Positions 6,682-15,133 of a stretch of DNA of 36,307 nt are shown here, one piece after another (position 1 is the first letter of the stretch; each line of letters begins with the position of its first letter). The translations under genes were made by a program, and so were the position numbers. Source of the stretch: Austwickia sp040006675 (GTDB lineage Bacteria; Actinomycetota; Actinomycetes; Actinomycetales; Dermatophilaceae); the NCBI GenBank assembly GCA_040006675.1, contig JBDTWM010000015.1, forward strand, positions 1-36,307, in the 5' to 3' direction. The notes below the pieces were generated by a model. That model was not told where the DNA came from and did not search any database. It saw only the letters and a list, made by a program, of their open reading frames with translations.

Positions 6682-8877
6682 TCAAGCTCCGACCGGACAA
6701 TCCGTCGCGCGCAAGCGGTCCAGGAGGAAGGCGGCCTCGAAGGCGTACTGCTCCCACGCGTCGTACCGGCCGCTGCGCCCACCGTGCCCGGCCGCCATCT
6801 CGGTGCGCAGAAGAATCGGCCGTGCGCCGAGATCCTGCGTCACGGTGGACCGCAGGGCCGCGACCCACTTGGCGGGCTCGGCGCATCGCACGCGGGTGTC
6901 GTGGAGGCTGGTCGTCGCGAGAATCGCGGGATACGTGGTCGGCCGGATGTTCTCGTACGGGCTGTAGCCGCGCATCCACCCGTAGGCGAGCGCGTCGTGC
7001 AGCGGGTCACCCCACTCGTCCCGCTCCACGACCGTCAACGGCAGCGACTCGTCGAGCATCGTCGTCAGAGCGTCGACGAACGGCACGTCGGCGTGCGCCG
7101 CCACGAACAGCTCCGGCGCGAGGTTCAGCGTCGCCCCCACCGTCAACCCACCTGCAGAACCACCCTGGAGGGCCAGCCGATCCGGGGCGCACCAGCCCCG
7201 CTCCCTCAGGTGCCGCGCGCAGGCGACCACGTCGGTGAACGTCGTCGGCTTGGCGCCCAGGCGACCCTGCTCGTACCAGGACCGCCCCATCTCACCGCCG
7301 CCGCGCACGTGCGCCACCGCGAACACGACGCCTCGGTCCAGCAGCGAGGGCCGACACACCGAAAACCAGGGATCGAGGCTCATCTCATACGCCCCGTACC
7401 CGTAGAGGATGGCCGGCGGCGCTCCCAGACCCGGTCCCCCCGGCCCGCCCGATGGGAACAGGTCAGCTCGGAATGTCAGGGAGATCGGCACGGCGACACC
7501 GTCGTCGGCGATCGCCCAGTCGCGTCGCTGCGTGTAGCGGTCGGGGTCGTAGCCGGGGACCTCCTGACGCTTGAGCACCTCGGTCGCGCCGGTGGCCACG
7601 TCGTACTCCACGACCGCACGGGGTGAGACGAACGACTCGTGCACGAGCCGGACCGTGTCCGCGTCCCACCGAGGATTGCTCGCGACGCTCAACGTCACCA
7701 GGTCCTCGTCGCCGACCCGCAGCGGCTCCGGGGTTCCCCAACCCCCCGGTCCGTCGGGATCGGGCCGCGCGAGCGCCCAGCGCGCCAGCCCTTCCTCGCG
7801 CGCAGCCACCAGCACGTGACCGGCGAACGCCTCGACCCCGAGATAGCGGACACCCTGCACCGGCTCAAGCCAGGGCCGCCGGCGCTCGGACGATCCGGCG
7901 AGCTGCGGCCCGCCGAGATCCAGCGGCGCCCAATCGACCGCGAAGTCGGGGCTCGTGGCGTTGTGAGTGATCAGGACGCTGTCACCGCAGGGCTCGACGT
8001 CGTACTCCACCCCGTCGACGCGCCCCGCCACCGAGACCAGAGCGGCCCCCGGTCCGGCGTCTGGCGCCCCGATCCCGGCGAGCCCGCGCAGATCGGCCAC
8101 CCACCACTCCGTGGTGTTCTTCGAGCCGGCCGACACGAGCAGCCAGCGGCCGTCCCGGGAGTCCTCGATCGACAGCCAGAAACGCTCATCCGGCTCGGTC
8201 AGCAGGAGCCGGTCGTGCGCGGGGTCGTCGCCCACCAGGTGCAGCCACACCTCGTGCGGTCGCCAGGCCTCGTCGACCCGGGTGTAGACGAGTCGCGTGG
8301 AATCCGCCGACCACACGAGCCCGTACCCGACGCCGCACAGACGGTCGTCGACCACCAGTCCGTCTTCGACACGCCGCACGACGACATCGAACCGCTCGTC
8401 CCCGGTCCGGTCCACCGAGAACGCCACCACGTCTTCGAGCGGGCTCACCTCACACGCGCCGAGAGCGAAGAAGTCGCAGCCCGCCGCTTCGACGTCGCCG
8501 TCGACCAGCACCTGCTCCCCCGCCAGCGGCACTCCTGGGGCCGGATCCGGGCGGGCGACGTCGACAACCGCCGGGACCCGGCACTCGGCGGGGTACTGCC
8601 TGCCCTCGTGGGTCCGCGAAAAGTACCACCAGCCCCGGTCCAGAACGGGAACCGATAGGTCGGTTTCTTTCACGCGTGATCGGATCTCCTCGACCACCAG
8701 ACCCCGAAGAGATGCCAGGTGAGCGGTCGCTTCCGCCGAATACGCGTTCTCCCGGTCGAGGTGCTCCCGCGTGGGACTGTCGTCCAAGGCGCTCATCCAG
8801 GCATACTTATCGACGAATACGTCACCGTGGAGTGTGCGCACGCTAGGCCGTACGACGGCCACCGGGGGGGTCGGCAT
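6682..8877 (-). CDS. ptrB: S9A prolyl oligopeptidase / oligopeptidase B family
   Basis: This 731-residue serine peptidase has an N-terminal beta-propeller (about 70-400) and a C-terminal alpha/beta-hydrolase domain (about 440-725). The catalytic triad is Ser574 in LQGGSAGGLT, Asp660 in TSLHDTRV and His698 in AAGHGGRSGRY. VAHVRGGGEMGR and FTDVVACARHL are typical of oligopeptidase B, which cuts after basic residues in short peptides. No signal peptide is seen, so a cytosolic role in peptide turnover is likely. The ATG is preceded by TAGGGT 6 nt upstream, which could serve as a -10 for a leaderless message or as a weak AGGG ribosome site. It is divergent from the reductase gene (119 bp apart) and not obviously linked to the his operon. 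Confidence 0.92.
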   Translation of the reverse strand: MPTPPVAVVRPSVRTLHGDVFVDKYAWMSALDDSPTREHLDRENAYSAEATAHLASLRGLVVEEIRSRVKETDLSVPVLDRGWWYFSRTHEGRQYPAECRVPAVVDVARPDPAPGVPLAGEQVLVDGDVEAAGCDFFALGACEVSPLEDVVAFSVDRTGDERFDVVVRRVEDGLVVDDRLCGVGYGLVWSADSTRLVYTRVDEAWRPHEVWLHLVGDDPAHDRLLLTEPDERFWLSIEDSRDGRWLLVSAGSKNTTEWWVADLRGLAGIGAPDAGPGAALVSVAGRVDGVEYDVEPCGDSVLITHNATSPDFAVDWAPLDLGGPQLAGSSERRRPWLEPVQGVRYLGVEAFAGHVLVAAREEGLARWALARPDPDGPGGWGTPEPLRVGDEDLVTLSVASNPRWDADTVRLVHESFVSPRAVVEYDVATGATEVLKRQEVPGYDPDRYTQRRDWAIADDGVAVPISLTFRADLFPSGGPGGPGLGAPPAILYGYGAYEMSLDPWFSVCRPSLLDRGVVFAVAHVRGGGEMGRSWYEQGRLGAKPTTFTDVVACARHLRERGWCAPDRLALQGGSAGGLTVGATLNLAPELFVAAHADVPFVDALTTMLDESLPLTVVERDEWGDPLHDALAYGWMRGYSPYENIRPTTYPAILATTSLHDTRVRCAEPAKWVAALRSTVTQDLGARPILLRTEMAAGHGGRSGRYDAWEQYAFEAAFLLDRLRATDCPVGA

Positions 8878-8996
8878 GGTGTGACCCTACGTCGATGCGC
8901 CCTCGACGCGGCGCACCATTTCGGGCCGCACGGCTTACCGGCGGGGCACGCACCGGGTACTGCCGGGCGCATTGGGGGAAGGACACACGAGACCTC

Positions 8997-10706
8997 GTGG
9001 ACGTATATTCGACCGGTCGGCCGCGACGCCGCATCCTGCTCACCGGGTCGACCGGCTTCGTCGGCCAGGGGCTGTTGGAGAGGTTGCTCTCCGAGCACCC
9101 CGACTGTGACATCGACCTTCTGCTGCGGCGGCACGCGAAGAGCACGCCCCACCAGCGCCTCCACGAGCTCTTGTCGCGAGCGGTTTTCGCGCCCTGGCGA
9201 GGGCGTGTGGGCGACGCGCACGTCGCGCGGGTCGTCGCCGAACGGGTGACGATCCTGAGCGGTGGACTGTCGGAGCTGGATCGGCTCCTCGTCGACCGTC
9301 CGCCGTACGACATCGTCGTGCACTGCGCCGGCGACGTCTCGTTCGACGAGGCGATCGACACATCGTTCTCCTCCAACGTGGGAGGCGTGGTCGGCCTGTA
9401 CGAGGCGCTGCGCGCCGCCGGGGCGCACGCCCATGTGGTGCACGTGTCGACCGCGTACGTGTGGGCCGACCGGGTGGACATCGGGCGCGAGGTGGCCGTG
9501 GACCACGACGTCTGCTGGCGGACCGAGTTCGCGGCCGCGGTCGCGATGCGCGCACGGCGCGAGGCCGAGTGGCACGCGGACGTCGTCCGCACGGAACTGA
9601 GTGGCCTTGCGCCCACCGCCCCAGCACAGCTGACTCGTCGCCGAGCACGGTGGATCGAAGAACAACTGAGCGCCGACGGACACCGGCGCGCCCGAGAGCT
9701 GGGTTGGACGGACGTGTACACGTTCACCAAGGCACTCGGCGAACGTGTCGCCGAAGAGCTATGGGCCGGCCGGCCGCTGACGATCTTGCGCCCGGCGATC
9801 ATCGAGAGCGCGCTATCCCACCCGTATCCCGGCTGGATGGACGGCTTCAAGGTGGCCGACCCCCTGCTTGCGGCATACGCCAAGAACCGCCTACCCGGGT
9901 TCCCCGGGCTCCCCGACGCCGTCATCGACGTCGTCCCGGTCGACGTGGTCGTCAACGCCACCCTCGCCGCGGCCCTCGCGCCACCGCAGACGCCGGAGCC
10001 GCGCTACCTGCACGTCGGGACGTCCGTCACGAACCCGACGACGCTCGACGACATCCGCACCAACGTGCAGGGGTACTTCGCGGCCCACCCCTGGGTCGAC
10101 TCCTCGGGCCGAACCGTGCGCCCCTCCCCCTGGAGGTTCGCCTCCCCCGAGGCGCTGCACCACCGGTTACGGCGTCACGCCGCGCTGCTGGCTGCTGTCG
10201 GCCCGCTGCTCGACGTCACGCCGGGCCGCCTCGGCGTCCGGGTGCGCCGCGCGTCTGCCTCGCTGAGTCGGCGCCTCACCTTGACCACTCAGTTCGTCAA
10301 GCTGTACGGGCCGTACGCGTGCAGCACGACACGCTTCGACGACGCCGGCACTCGGGCCTTGCGCGCGCAGTGGCTCCACAGGGACGACGGCCCGGCGTAC
10401 CTGCGGGACGGCTTCGACACGGCGACGATCGACTGGGCGCGGTACTGGACGCAGATCCACCTGCCGTCACTGGTCGATCTCTTGTTGATCACTGCCGGAC
10501 GCGCCGACGAATGCCGCACGGCGCGCTGTGCCCCGCTCGAGGGGGACCTGGCGATCGTGCCCACGGTGGCACCCCTGGTGCCCCCCGCGTTGGCTGGCCT
10601 CATCGAGGCCGGGCTCACCCTCGTCGACGAGGTGAAGGTCGCGGATGCGGCGAAGGCGGCAGCTCAAGCGGCGGCGACGACGGGACGACGCGCACGGTCG
10701 GACTGA
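8997..10706 (+). CDS. fatty acyl-CoA reductase-like extended SDR
   Basis: The protein (569 residues from GTG 8997) has an N-terminal Rossmann fold with the NAD(P) motif TGSTGFVGQG (16-25), and the SDR catalytic pair in YTFTK (Tyr241, Lys245). The stretch after it (LTILRPAIIESALSHPYPGW, then IDVVPVDVVVNA) is typical of the NAD_binding_4/male-sterility group, which reduces fatty acyl-CoA to aldehyde or alcohol for wax ester or ether lipid synthesis. The C-terminal half (360-569) resembles the helical tail of such reductases. The start is uncertain: GGAAGGA lies 13 nt before the GTG, a long gap, and an ATG at 8895 stays in frame. Function in this organism is inferred; no wax synthase is nearby. 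It is convergent with dnaE. Confidence 0.85.
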   Translation: MDVYSTGRPRRRILLTGSTGFVGQGLLERLLSEHPDCDIDLLLRRHAKSTPHQRLHELLSRAVFAPWRGRVGDAHVARVVAERVTILSGGLSELDRLLVDRPPYDIVVHCAGDVSFDEAIDTSFSSNVGGVVGLYEALRAAGAHAHVVHVSTAYVWADRVDIGREVAVDHDVCWRTEFAAAVAMRARREAEWHADVVRTELSGLAPTAPAQLTRRRARWIEEQLSADGHRRARELGWTDVYTFTKALGERVAEELWAGRPLTILRPAIIESALSHPYPGWMDGFKVADPLLAAYAKNRLPGFPGLPDAVIDVVPVDVVVNATLAAALAPPQTPEPRYLHVGTSVTNPTTLDDIRTNVQGYFAAHPWVDSSGRTVRPSPWRFASPEALHHRLRRHAALLAAVGPLLDVTPGRLGVRVRRASASLSRRLTLTTQFVKLYGPYACSTTRFDDAGTRALRAQWLHRDDGPAYLRDGFDTATIDWARYWTQIHLPSLVDLLLITAGRADECRTARCAPLEGDLAIVPTVAPLVPPALAGLIEAGLTLVDEVKVADAAKAAAQAAATTGRRARSD

Positions 10707-10739
10707 CGTAGCAGACTGACCCAGCGGACTGACCCAGCG
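10701..10739. repeat. 13-bp tandem repeat, three copies
   Basis: Units GACTGACGTAGCA (10701-10713) and two identical GACTGACCCAGCG (10714-10739) follow head to tail; a diverged fourth copy may follow. The first unit contains the stop codon of the reductase gene. The repeats fill most of the 48 bp between the convergent reductase and dnaE genes. No hairpin terminator is seen there. Confidence 0.85.
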
Positions 10740-10754
10740 ACCTGGCCCACGCGG

Positions 10755-13700
10755 TCACGCCGTCGCGAGACAGGAGGGACCCAGCAGCGCCTTGAGATCG
10801 CCGAAGAGCTCCGGGCTCGCGCTCACTCGCAGGGAGTCCTCGAGGCGCATGAGCACGCTGCGTCCCGGCTGGGTCAGCTTGACCTGAACCTCGGTGGCGC
10901 CGGGATGCTCCGTGAGCACCTCCTTGAGTCGCTCCGCGAGGCCCGTCGTAGCCCGGGTGAGCGGCAGCGACACCACCACCGGACCTCGCGGCCCCTCGGT
11001 GAGGTCGGGCAGCGTCAGGTCCTGCGCGTACAGGCTCGTCGAGTCGTCCCGCCGGTTCACTCGGCCCCGGATCGAGCACACGACGTCGGTGGCGAGCATG
11101 GTGGACACCGTGAGGTAGGTCTTCGGGAAAAAGAGGCACTCGACAGCGCCCTCGAGGTCCTCGACGGTGACGATGGCCCACAACTCGCCGTTTTTGGTGC
11201 GCTTGAGCTGCAGCCCAGTGATCAGGCCAGCGACCGTGACGGTGGCGCCGTCGCCTCGGCCGCCCTCATCGACGGGCAGGCTCAGCGAGCAGATCGGCGT
11301 GTCGGCGTGGCGGGTCAGGATGTGCTCGACGCCGAAGAGCGGGTGGTCCGACACGTACAGGCCGAGCATCTCGCGTTCGAAGGACAGCAGGGTCGCTTTG
11401 TCCCACTCCACATCGGGGATGTTCGGCAGCCCCGACAGGGCGTCGGCGCCGTCGGCGTCGCCGTGGTCGAAGCCGCCGAAGTCCCCGAAGAGGCTGTCCT
11501 GGCCGACGGCCTCCTTACGCTTGACGTCGACCAGCGCGTCCACGTACTGCTCATGGATCCTCACCAAACCCTGCCGCGGGTGGGCGAGAGCGTCGAACGC
11601 GCCCGCCTTGATGAGCGACTCGATGGTGCGCTTGTTGCACACGACCGCGGGGACCTTGTGCAGGAAGTCGGCGAACGAGGTGAAGTCGCCCTTCTCGTCG
11701 CGCGCCTGCACGATCGCCTCCACCACGTGCGAGCCGACGTTGCGAACCGCCGCGAGGCCGAAGCGGATGTCCTCACCGACGGCGGCGAAGAACCCGATCG
11801 AGGAGTTCACGTCGGGCGGGAGCACTTTGATGCCCATCCGACGGCATTCGCCGAGGTACAGGGCGGACTTGTCCTTGTCGTCGCCGACGGAGGTCAGCAG
11901 GGCGGCCATGTATTCCGCGGGATAGTTCGCCTTGAGGTAGGCGGTCCAATAGCTGACCAGGCCGTACGCCGCGGTGTGCGCCTTGTTGAAGGCGTAGTCC
12001 GAGAAGGGTACGAGGATGTCCCAGAGCGTCTTGATCGCCTGCCCGGAGTACCCGTTGGCCAGCATCCCCCGCTCGAAGGGGACGAACTCGGCGTCCAGCA
12101 CCTCCTTCTTCTTCTTGCCCATCGCCCTGCGGAGCATGTCCGCCTTGCCGAGGCTGTAGCCGGCGAGCTTCTGGGCGATCTGCTGGACCTGCTCCTGGTA
12201 GATGATCAGGCCTTGCGTCATCGAGAGGATGTCGTCCAGGGGTTCGGCGAGTTCGGGGTGGATCGGCACGATCGGCTGTCGCCCCGTCTTGCGCAGCGCG
12301 TAGTTCGTGTGGCTGTCGGCTCCCATCGGCCCGGGCCGGTAGAGCGCGAGGGCGGCGGAGATGTCCTCGAAGGTGTCCGGCTGCATGAGCCGCAGCAGCG
12401 AGCGCATGCCGCCGCCGTCGAGTTGGAAAACGCCGAGGGTGTCGCCGCGCTGCAGGAGCTTGTACGCCGCTTCGTCGGTCATGTCCTTGGACAGGACGTC
12501 CAGGTCGATGTCCTCGCCTCGGTTGGCCTTCACGTTGGCAAGCGCGTCGTCCAGGATCGTCAGGTTACGCAGGCCGAGGAAGTCCATCTTGACCAGGCCG
12601 AGCGACTCGCAGCTCGGGTAGTCGAACTGCGTGATGATCTGCCCGTCCTGTTCGCGGCGCATGATCGGGATGACGTCCATGAGGGGCTCGCTGGACATGA
12701 TGACGCCCGCCGCGTGCACGCCCCACTGCCGCTTCAGGCCCTCCAGCCCGAGCGCGGTGGCGACGACTTCCTGGGCGACGGGGTCGGCGGCATGCAGGTC
12801 ACGGAATTCCTGGGCCTCGGCGTACCTCTTGTGCTCCGGGTCGAAGATGCCCGCCAGCGGAATGCTTTTGCCCATCACGTCGGCGGGCATGGCTTTGGTC
12901 AGCCTCTCCCCCACCGCAAACGGGTGGCCGAGCACGCGGGCGGAGTCCTTGACCGCCTGCTTGGCCTTGATCGTGCCGTAGGTGACGATCTGGGCCACGT
13001 GACCTGAGCCGTACGTGTCCGTGACGTACTTGATGACCTCGCCGCGGCGACGCTCGTCGAAGTCGACGTCGAAGTCGGGCATCGAGGGTCGTTCGGGGTT
13101 GAGGAAGCGTTCGAAGATCAGGCCGTGCGGGACGGGGTCCAGATCGGTGATCCGCATGGCGTACGCGCACATGGAACCGGCGCCGGAGCCGCGGCCGGGC
13201 CCCACCCGGATCCCGTTGTTCTTGGCCCAGTTGATGAAGTCCGCGACGATCAGGAAGTAGCCGGCGTACCCCTTGCCGACGATCACGTCCTGCTCGAATT
13301 CGGCCTGCTTGCGGGCGTAGTCCGGCACGCCCTGCGGGAACCGGGCGTGCAGCCCCCGTTCGACCTCCTTGATGAACCAGCTGGTCTCGTCCTCCCCGTC
13401 TGGGCAGGGGAAGCGGGGCATGAATTTGCCGACGTGTTCGTCGAACGAGATGTTGCACGCCTCGGCGATGCGCAGCGTGTTGTCGCAGGCTTCGGGCAAC
13501 TCGCGCCACAGGTGGCGCATCTGCTCAGGGGACTTGAGGTAGAACTCGTCGGCGTCGAACTTGAACCGGTTCGGGTCCATCAGCGTCGAGCCGGACTGCA
13601 CGCAGAGCAGGGCGGCGTGGGACTTGGCGTCCTCGGCGTTGGTGTAGTGCAGGTCGTTGGTGGCGACGAGCGGCAGCTGCAGCTCATGCGCGAGGCGTAG

Positions 13701-14357
13701 CAGGTCGCGCTGGACCTGCTTCTCGATGGCGAGACCGTGGTCCATGACCTCGCAGTAAAAGTTGTCTGCGCCGAAGATGTCTCGGAAGTCGGAAGCCGCT
13801 TGGCGGGCCTCGGCGTAGTGGCCGAGCCGCAGCCGGGTCTGCACCTCCCCGGACGGGCAACCCGTGGTGGCGATGACGCCGTCGTGGTAGCTCTGCAGCA
13901 GCTCCCGGTCCATCCGGGGCTTGAAGTACTGCCCTTCGAGAGAAGCGAGGGAGCACATCCGAAAGAGGTTATGAAGGCCGGCGTTGTTGCTGGCCCACAT
14001 CGTCATGTGCGTGTACGAACCGGCGCCCGAGACGTCGGCACGGCCGGCGTCGGCACCACCCCATTTCACCCGCGTCCTGTCGCTGCGATGGGTGCCGGGC
14101 GTGAGGTAGCCCTCGATGCCGATGACCGGTTTGACGCCGTACGCGGTGGACTTCTTCCAGAACTCGTAGGCCCCGAAGATGTACCCGTGGTCGGTGGTCG
14201 CCAGAGCCGGCATGCCCATCCTCGCCGCGGCGGCGAAGAGGTCGTCGATGCGGGCGGCACCGTCGAGCATCGAGTATTCGGTGTGATTGTGCAGGTGGGC
14301 GAACCCTGTCCCGACGTGGGACGTGGGGCTGACGACGGCGCGCGGCTGGCTGGACAT
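10755..14357 (-). CDS. dnaE: DNA polymerase III alpha subunit (DnaE1 type)
   Basis: This is the replicative polymerase, 1200 residues from ATG 14357. Order: PHP domain (about 18-290), palm/fingers with the catalytic PDFDVDFDE motif (427-435) and the third aspartate in VKMDFLGLRNL, tandem helix-hairpin-helix region, and a C-terminal OB fold (VTVAGLITGLQLKRTKNGE onward). PHP metal ligands look complete (HLHNH at 21-25, TTDHG, GIEGYL, YTHMT, TGCPSG, MDHG, TNDLHY), so the domain is probably an active proofreading exonuclease as in mycobacterial DnaE1. An upstream ATG (14387) exists, but ATG 14357 has TAGACT 7 nt before it and no ribosome site, suggesting a leaderless message. No LexA box is near it, so it is not the damage-inducible DnaE2. 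Confidence 0.98.
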   Translation of the reverse strand: MSSQPRAVVSPTSHVGTGFAHLHNHTEYSMLDGAARIDDLFAAAARMGMPALATTDHGYIFGAYEFWKKSTAYGVKPVIGIEGYLTPGTHRSDRTRVKWGGADAGRADVSGAGSYTHMTMWASNNAGLHNLFRMCSLASLEGQYFKPRMDRELLQSYHDGVIATTGCPSGEVQTRLRLGHYAEARQAASDFRDIFGADNFYCEVMDHGLAIEKQVQRDLLRLAHELQLPLVATNDLHYTNAEDAKSHAALLCVQSGSTLMDPNRFKFDADEFYLKSPEQMRHLWRELPEACDNTLRIAEACNISFDEHVGKFMPRFPCPDGEDETSWFIKEVERGLHARFPQGVPDYARKQAEFEQDVIVGKGYAGYFLIVADFINWAKNNGIRVGPGRGSGAGSMCAYAMRITDLDPVPHGLIFERFLNPERPSMPDFDVDFDERRRGEVIKYVTDTYGSGHVAQIVTYGTIKAKQAVKDSARVLGHPFAVGERLTKAMPADVMGKSIPLAGIFDPEHKRYAEAQEFRDLHAADPVAQEVVATALGLEGLKRQWGVHAAGVIMSSEPLMDVIPIMRREQDGQIITQFDYPSCESLGLVKMDFLGLRNLTILDDALANVKANRGEDIDLDVLSKDMTDEAAYKLLQRGDTLGVFQLDGGGMRSLLRLMQPDTFEDISAALALYRPGPMGADSHTNYALRKTGRQPIVPIHPELAEPLDDILSMTQGLIIYQEQVQQIAQKLAGYSLGKADMLRRAMGKKKKEVLDAEFVPFERGMLANGYSGQAIKTLWDILVPFSDYAFNKAHTAAYGLVSYWTAYLKANYPAEYMAALLTSVGDDKDKSALYLGECRRMGIKVLPPDVNSSIGFFAAVGEDIRFGLAAVRNVGSHVVEAIVQARDEKGDFTSFADFLHKVPAVVCNKRTIESLIKAGAFDALAHPRQGLVRIHEQYVDALVDVKRKEAVGQDSLFGDFGGFDHGDADGADALSGLPNIPDVEWDKATLLSFEREMLGLYVSDHPLFGVEHILTRHADTPICSLSLPVDEGGRGDGATVTVAGLITGLQLKRTKNGELWAIVTVEDLEGAVECLFFPKTYLTVSTMLATDVVCSIRGRVNRRDDSTSLYAQDLTLPDLTEGPRGPVVVSLPLTRATTGLAERLKEVLTEHPGATEVQVKLTQPGRSVLMRLEDSLRVSASPELFGDLKALLGPSCLATA

Positions 14358-14364
14358 CGAGGCG

Positions 14365-14370
14365 AGTCTA
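14365..14370 (-). promoter_or_regulatory. candidate -10 box of dnaE (leaderless)
   Basis: TAGACT fits TANNNT and ends 7 nt before the ATG of dnaE, so the transcript would begin at the start codon. No Shine-Dalgarno is visible in the intervening bases. Confidence 0.55.
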
Positions 14371-14461
14371 GGCCGCCGCGCCGACACCTCCCCGACGGCC
14401 CGGCAACGGCCGAGATGACCTCGGCGCGCCGCCTTCGTCGGCGCCGCCCAGCGTCATCGGG

Positions 14462-14482
14462 CACCGGCGCAAAGGGCCGGTG
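14462..14482 (-). terminator. hairpin after the LysM gene
   Basis: A perfect 7-bp stem CACCGGC/GCCGGTG with a 7-nt loop begins 9 nt after the LysM gene stop. No T-tract follows. It would separate the SOS-controlled gene from dnaE. Confidence 0.6.
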
Positions 14483-14490
14483 GAGCGAGA

Positions 14491-14901
14491 TCAGCCGGCG
14501 GGGATCTGCAGGTGCTGACCCGCGTAGACCGCCGCGTTGGGCAGGCCGTTGAGCAGCTGAATCGCCAGCGCGCCGTCGGCGACGGCAATGCCGGGCAGCT
14601 CCTGGACGGCGAGGTCGGTGAGGGTCTGCCCCGACCGCACCGTGACCGCGTGGTCCGCGCTGAGCCAGCCGTCACCGACCCCCGGCGCCGGCTTCATGAG
14701 CGCCAGCACCATGAGCGCGGTGATGACCAGCAGGGTGCGTGCGAGCCTGCCTCGCCGCGTGAGGCGCCACGCCCGGGACGGCGCCGACGCCGGCGGTGGC
14801 ACCAGCCGCAAGTGCCGCTGCCGCGGCGGAGCACCCTCCGGCGCGCGCCCCGTCGCGTCCGGCGCGGAGCTCACGGAACCCCATTCCAACGCCACACTCA
14901 T
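14491..14901 (-). CDS. small LysM membrane protein divergent from lexA
   Basis: The protein has 136 residues from ATG 14901, with GGAGG 8 nt upstream. It has a Pro/Arg-rich cytoplasmic N-terminus, one membrane segment (about LARTLLVITALMVLALM, residues 53-70) and a C-terminal LysM fold (HAVTVRSGQTLTDLAVQEL to GQHLQIPAG) that would sit outside and bind peptidoglycan. Position and build match the SOS-induced division suppressors next to lexA in other Gram-positives (YneA in Bacillus; Rv2719c/ChiZ in Mycobacterium). The shared intergenic region holds three LexA-like boxes. Function as a division inhibitor is inferred from this context; there is no separate hydrolase domain. Confidence 0.85.
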   Translation of the reverse strand: MSVALEWGSVSSAPDATGRAPEGAPPRQRHLRLVPPPASAPSRAWRLTRRGRLARTLLVITALMVLALMKPAPGVGDGWLSADHAVTVRSGQTLTDLAVQELPGIAVADGALAIQLLNGLPNAAVYAGQHLQIPAG

Positions 14902-14959
14902 CACGGCCACCTCCTCGTCTCGTCGACCCCGGCGCGCGCTCCGCGCGACATGCCTGGCT

Positions 14960-14975
14960 TCGAACACGCTTTCGA
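14960..14975. promoter_or_regulatory. LexA box 1
   Basis: TCGAACACGCTTTCGA matches the actinobacterial SOS consensus TCGAAC-N4-GTTCGA in 11 of 12 fixed bases. It lies just downstream of the predicted start of the LysM transcript, ideal for repression. Confidence 0.85.
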
Positions 14976-14990
14976 TTGGACGCCTGTGCG

Positions 14991-15020
14991 ATTATGGGCA
15001 CAGATCGAACAGGATGTCGA
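14991..15020 (-). promoter_or_regulatory. promoter of the LysM gene
   Basis: On the minus strand a -35 TCGACA (15020-15015) and a -10 CATAAT (14996-14991), each 5 of 6 to consensus, are 18 bp apart. LexA box 2 overlaps the -35 and box 1 follows the start point. Confidence 0.6.
15005..15020. promoter_or_regulatory. LexA box 2
   Basis: TCGAACAGGATGTCGA matches TCGAAC-N4-GTTCGA in 10 of 12 fixed bases and covers the -35 of the LysM promoter. Confidence 0.65.
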
Positions 15021-15028
15021 GTGGACGA

Positions 15029-15044
15029 TCGAACGCGTGTTGTG
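15029..15044. promoter_or_regulatory. possible LexA box 3
   Basis: TCGAACGCGTGTTGTG keeps one full half-site and 9 of 12 fixed bases. It is the closest of the three to lexA (about 90 bp) and may overlap the lexA promoter. Confidence 0.45.
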
Positions 15045-15133
15045 ATGTTCTTTACGCGACCGACCCTCACGACGACTACTCAAGCAAGGACCACTGACAA
15101 CCCTGCGACCAGGGAAGACACCAAGGAGGGACG

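Noticed and set aside
10905..13007. 700-codon open frame opposite dnaE
   Set aside because: Antisense shadow; no domain, no ribosome site, and dnaE is certain.
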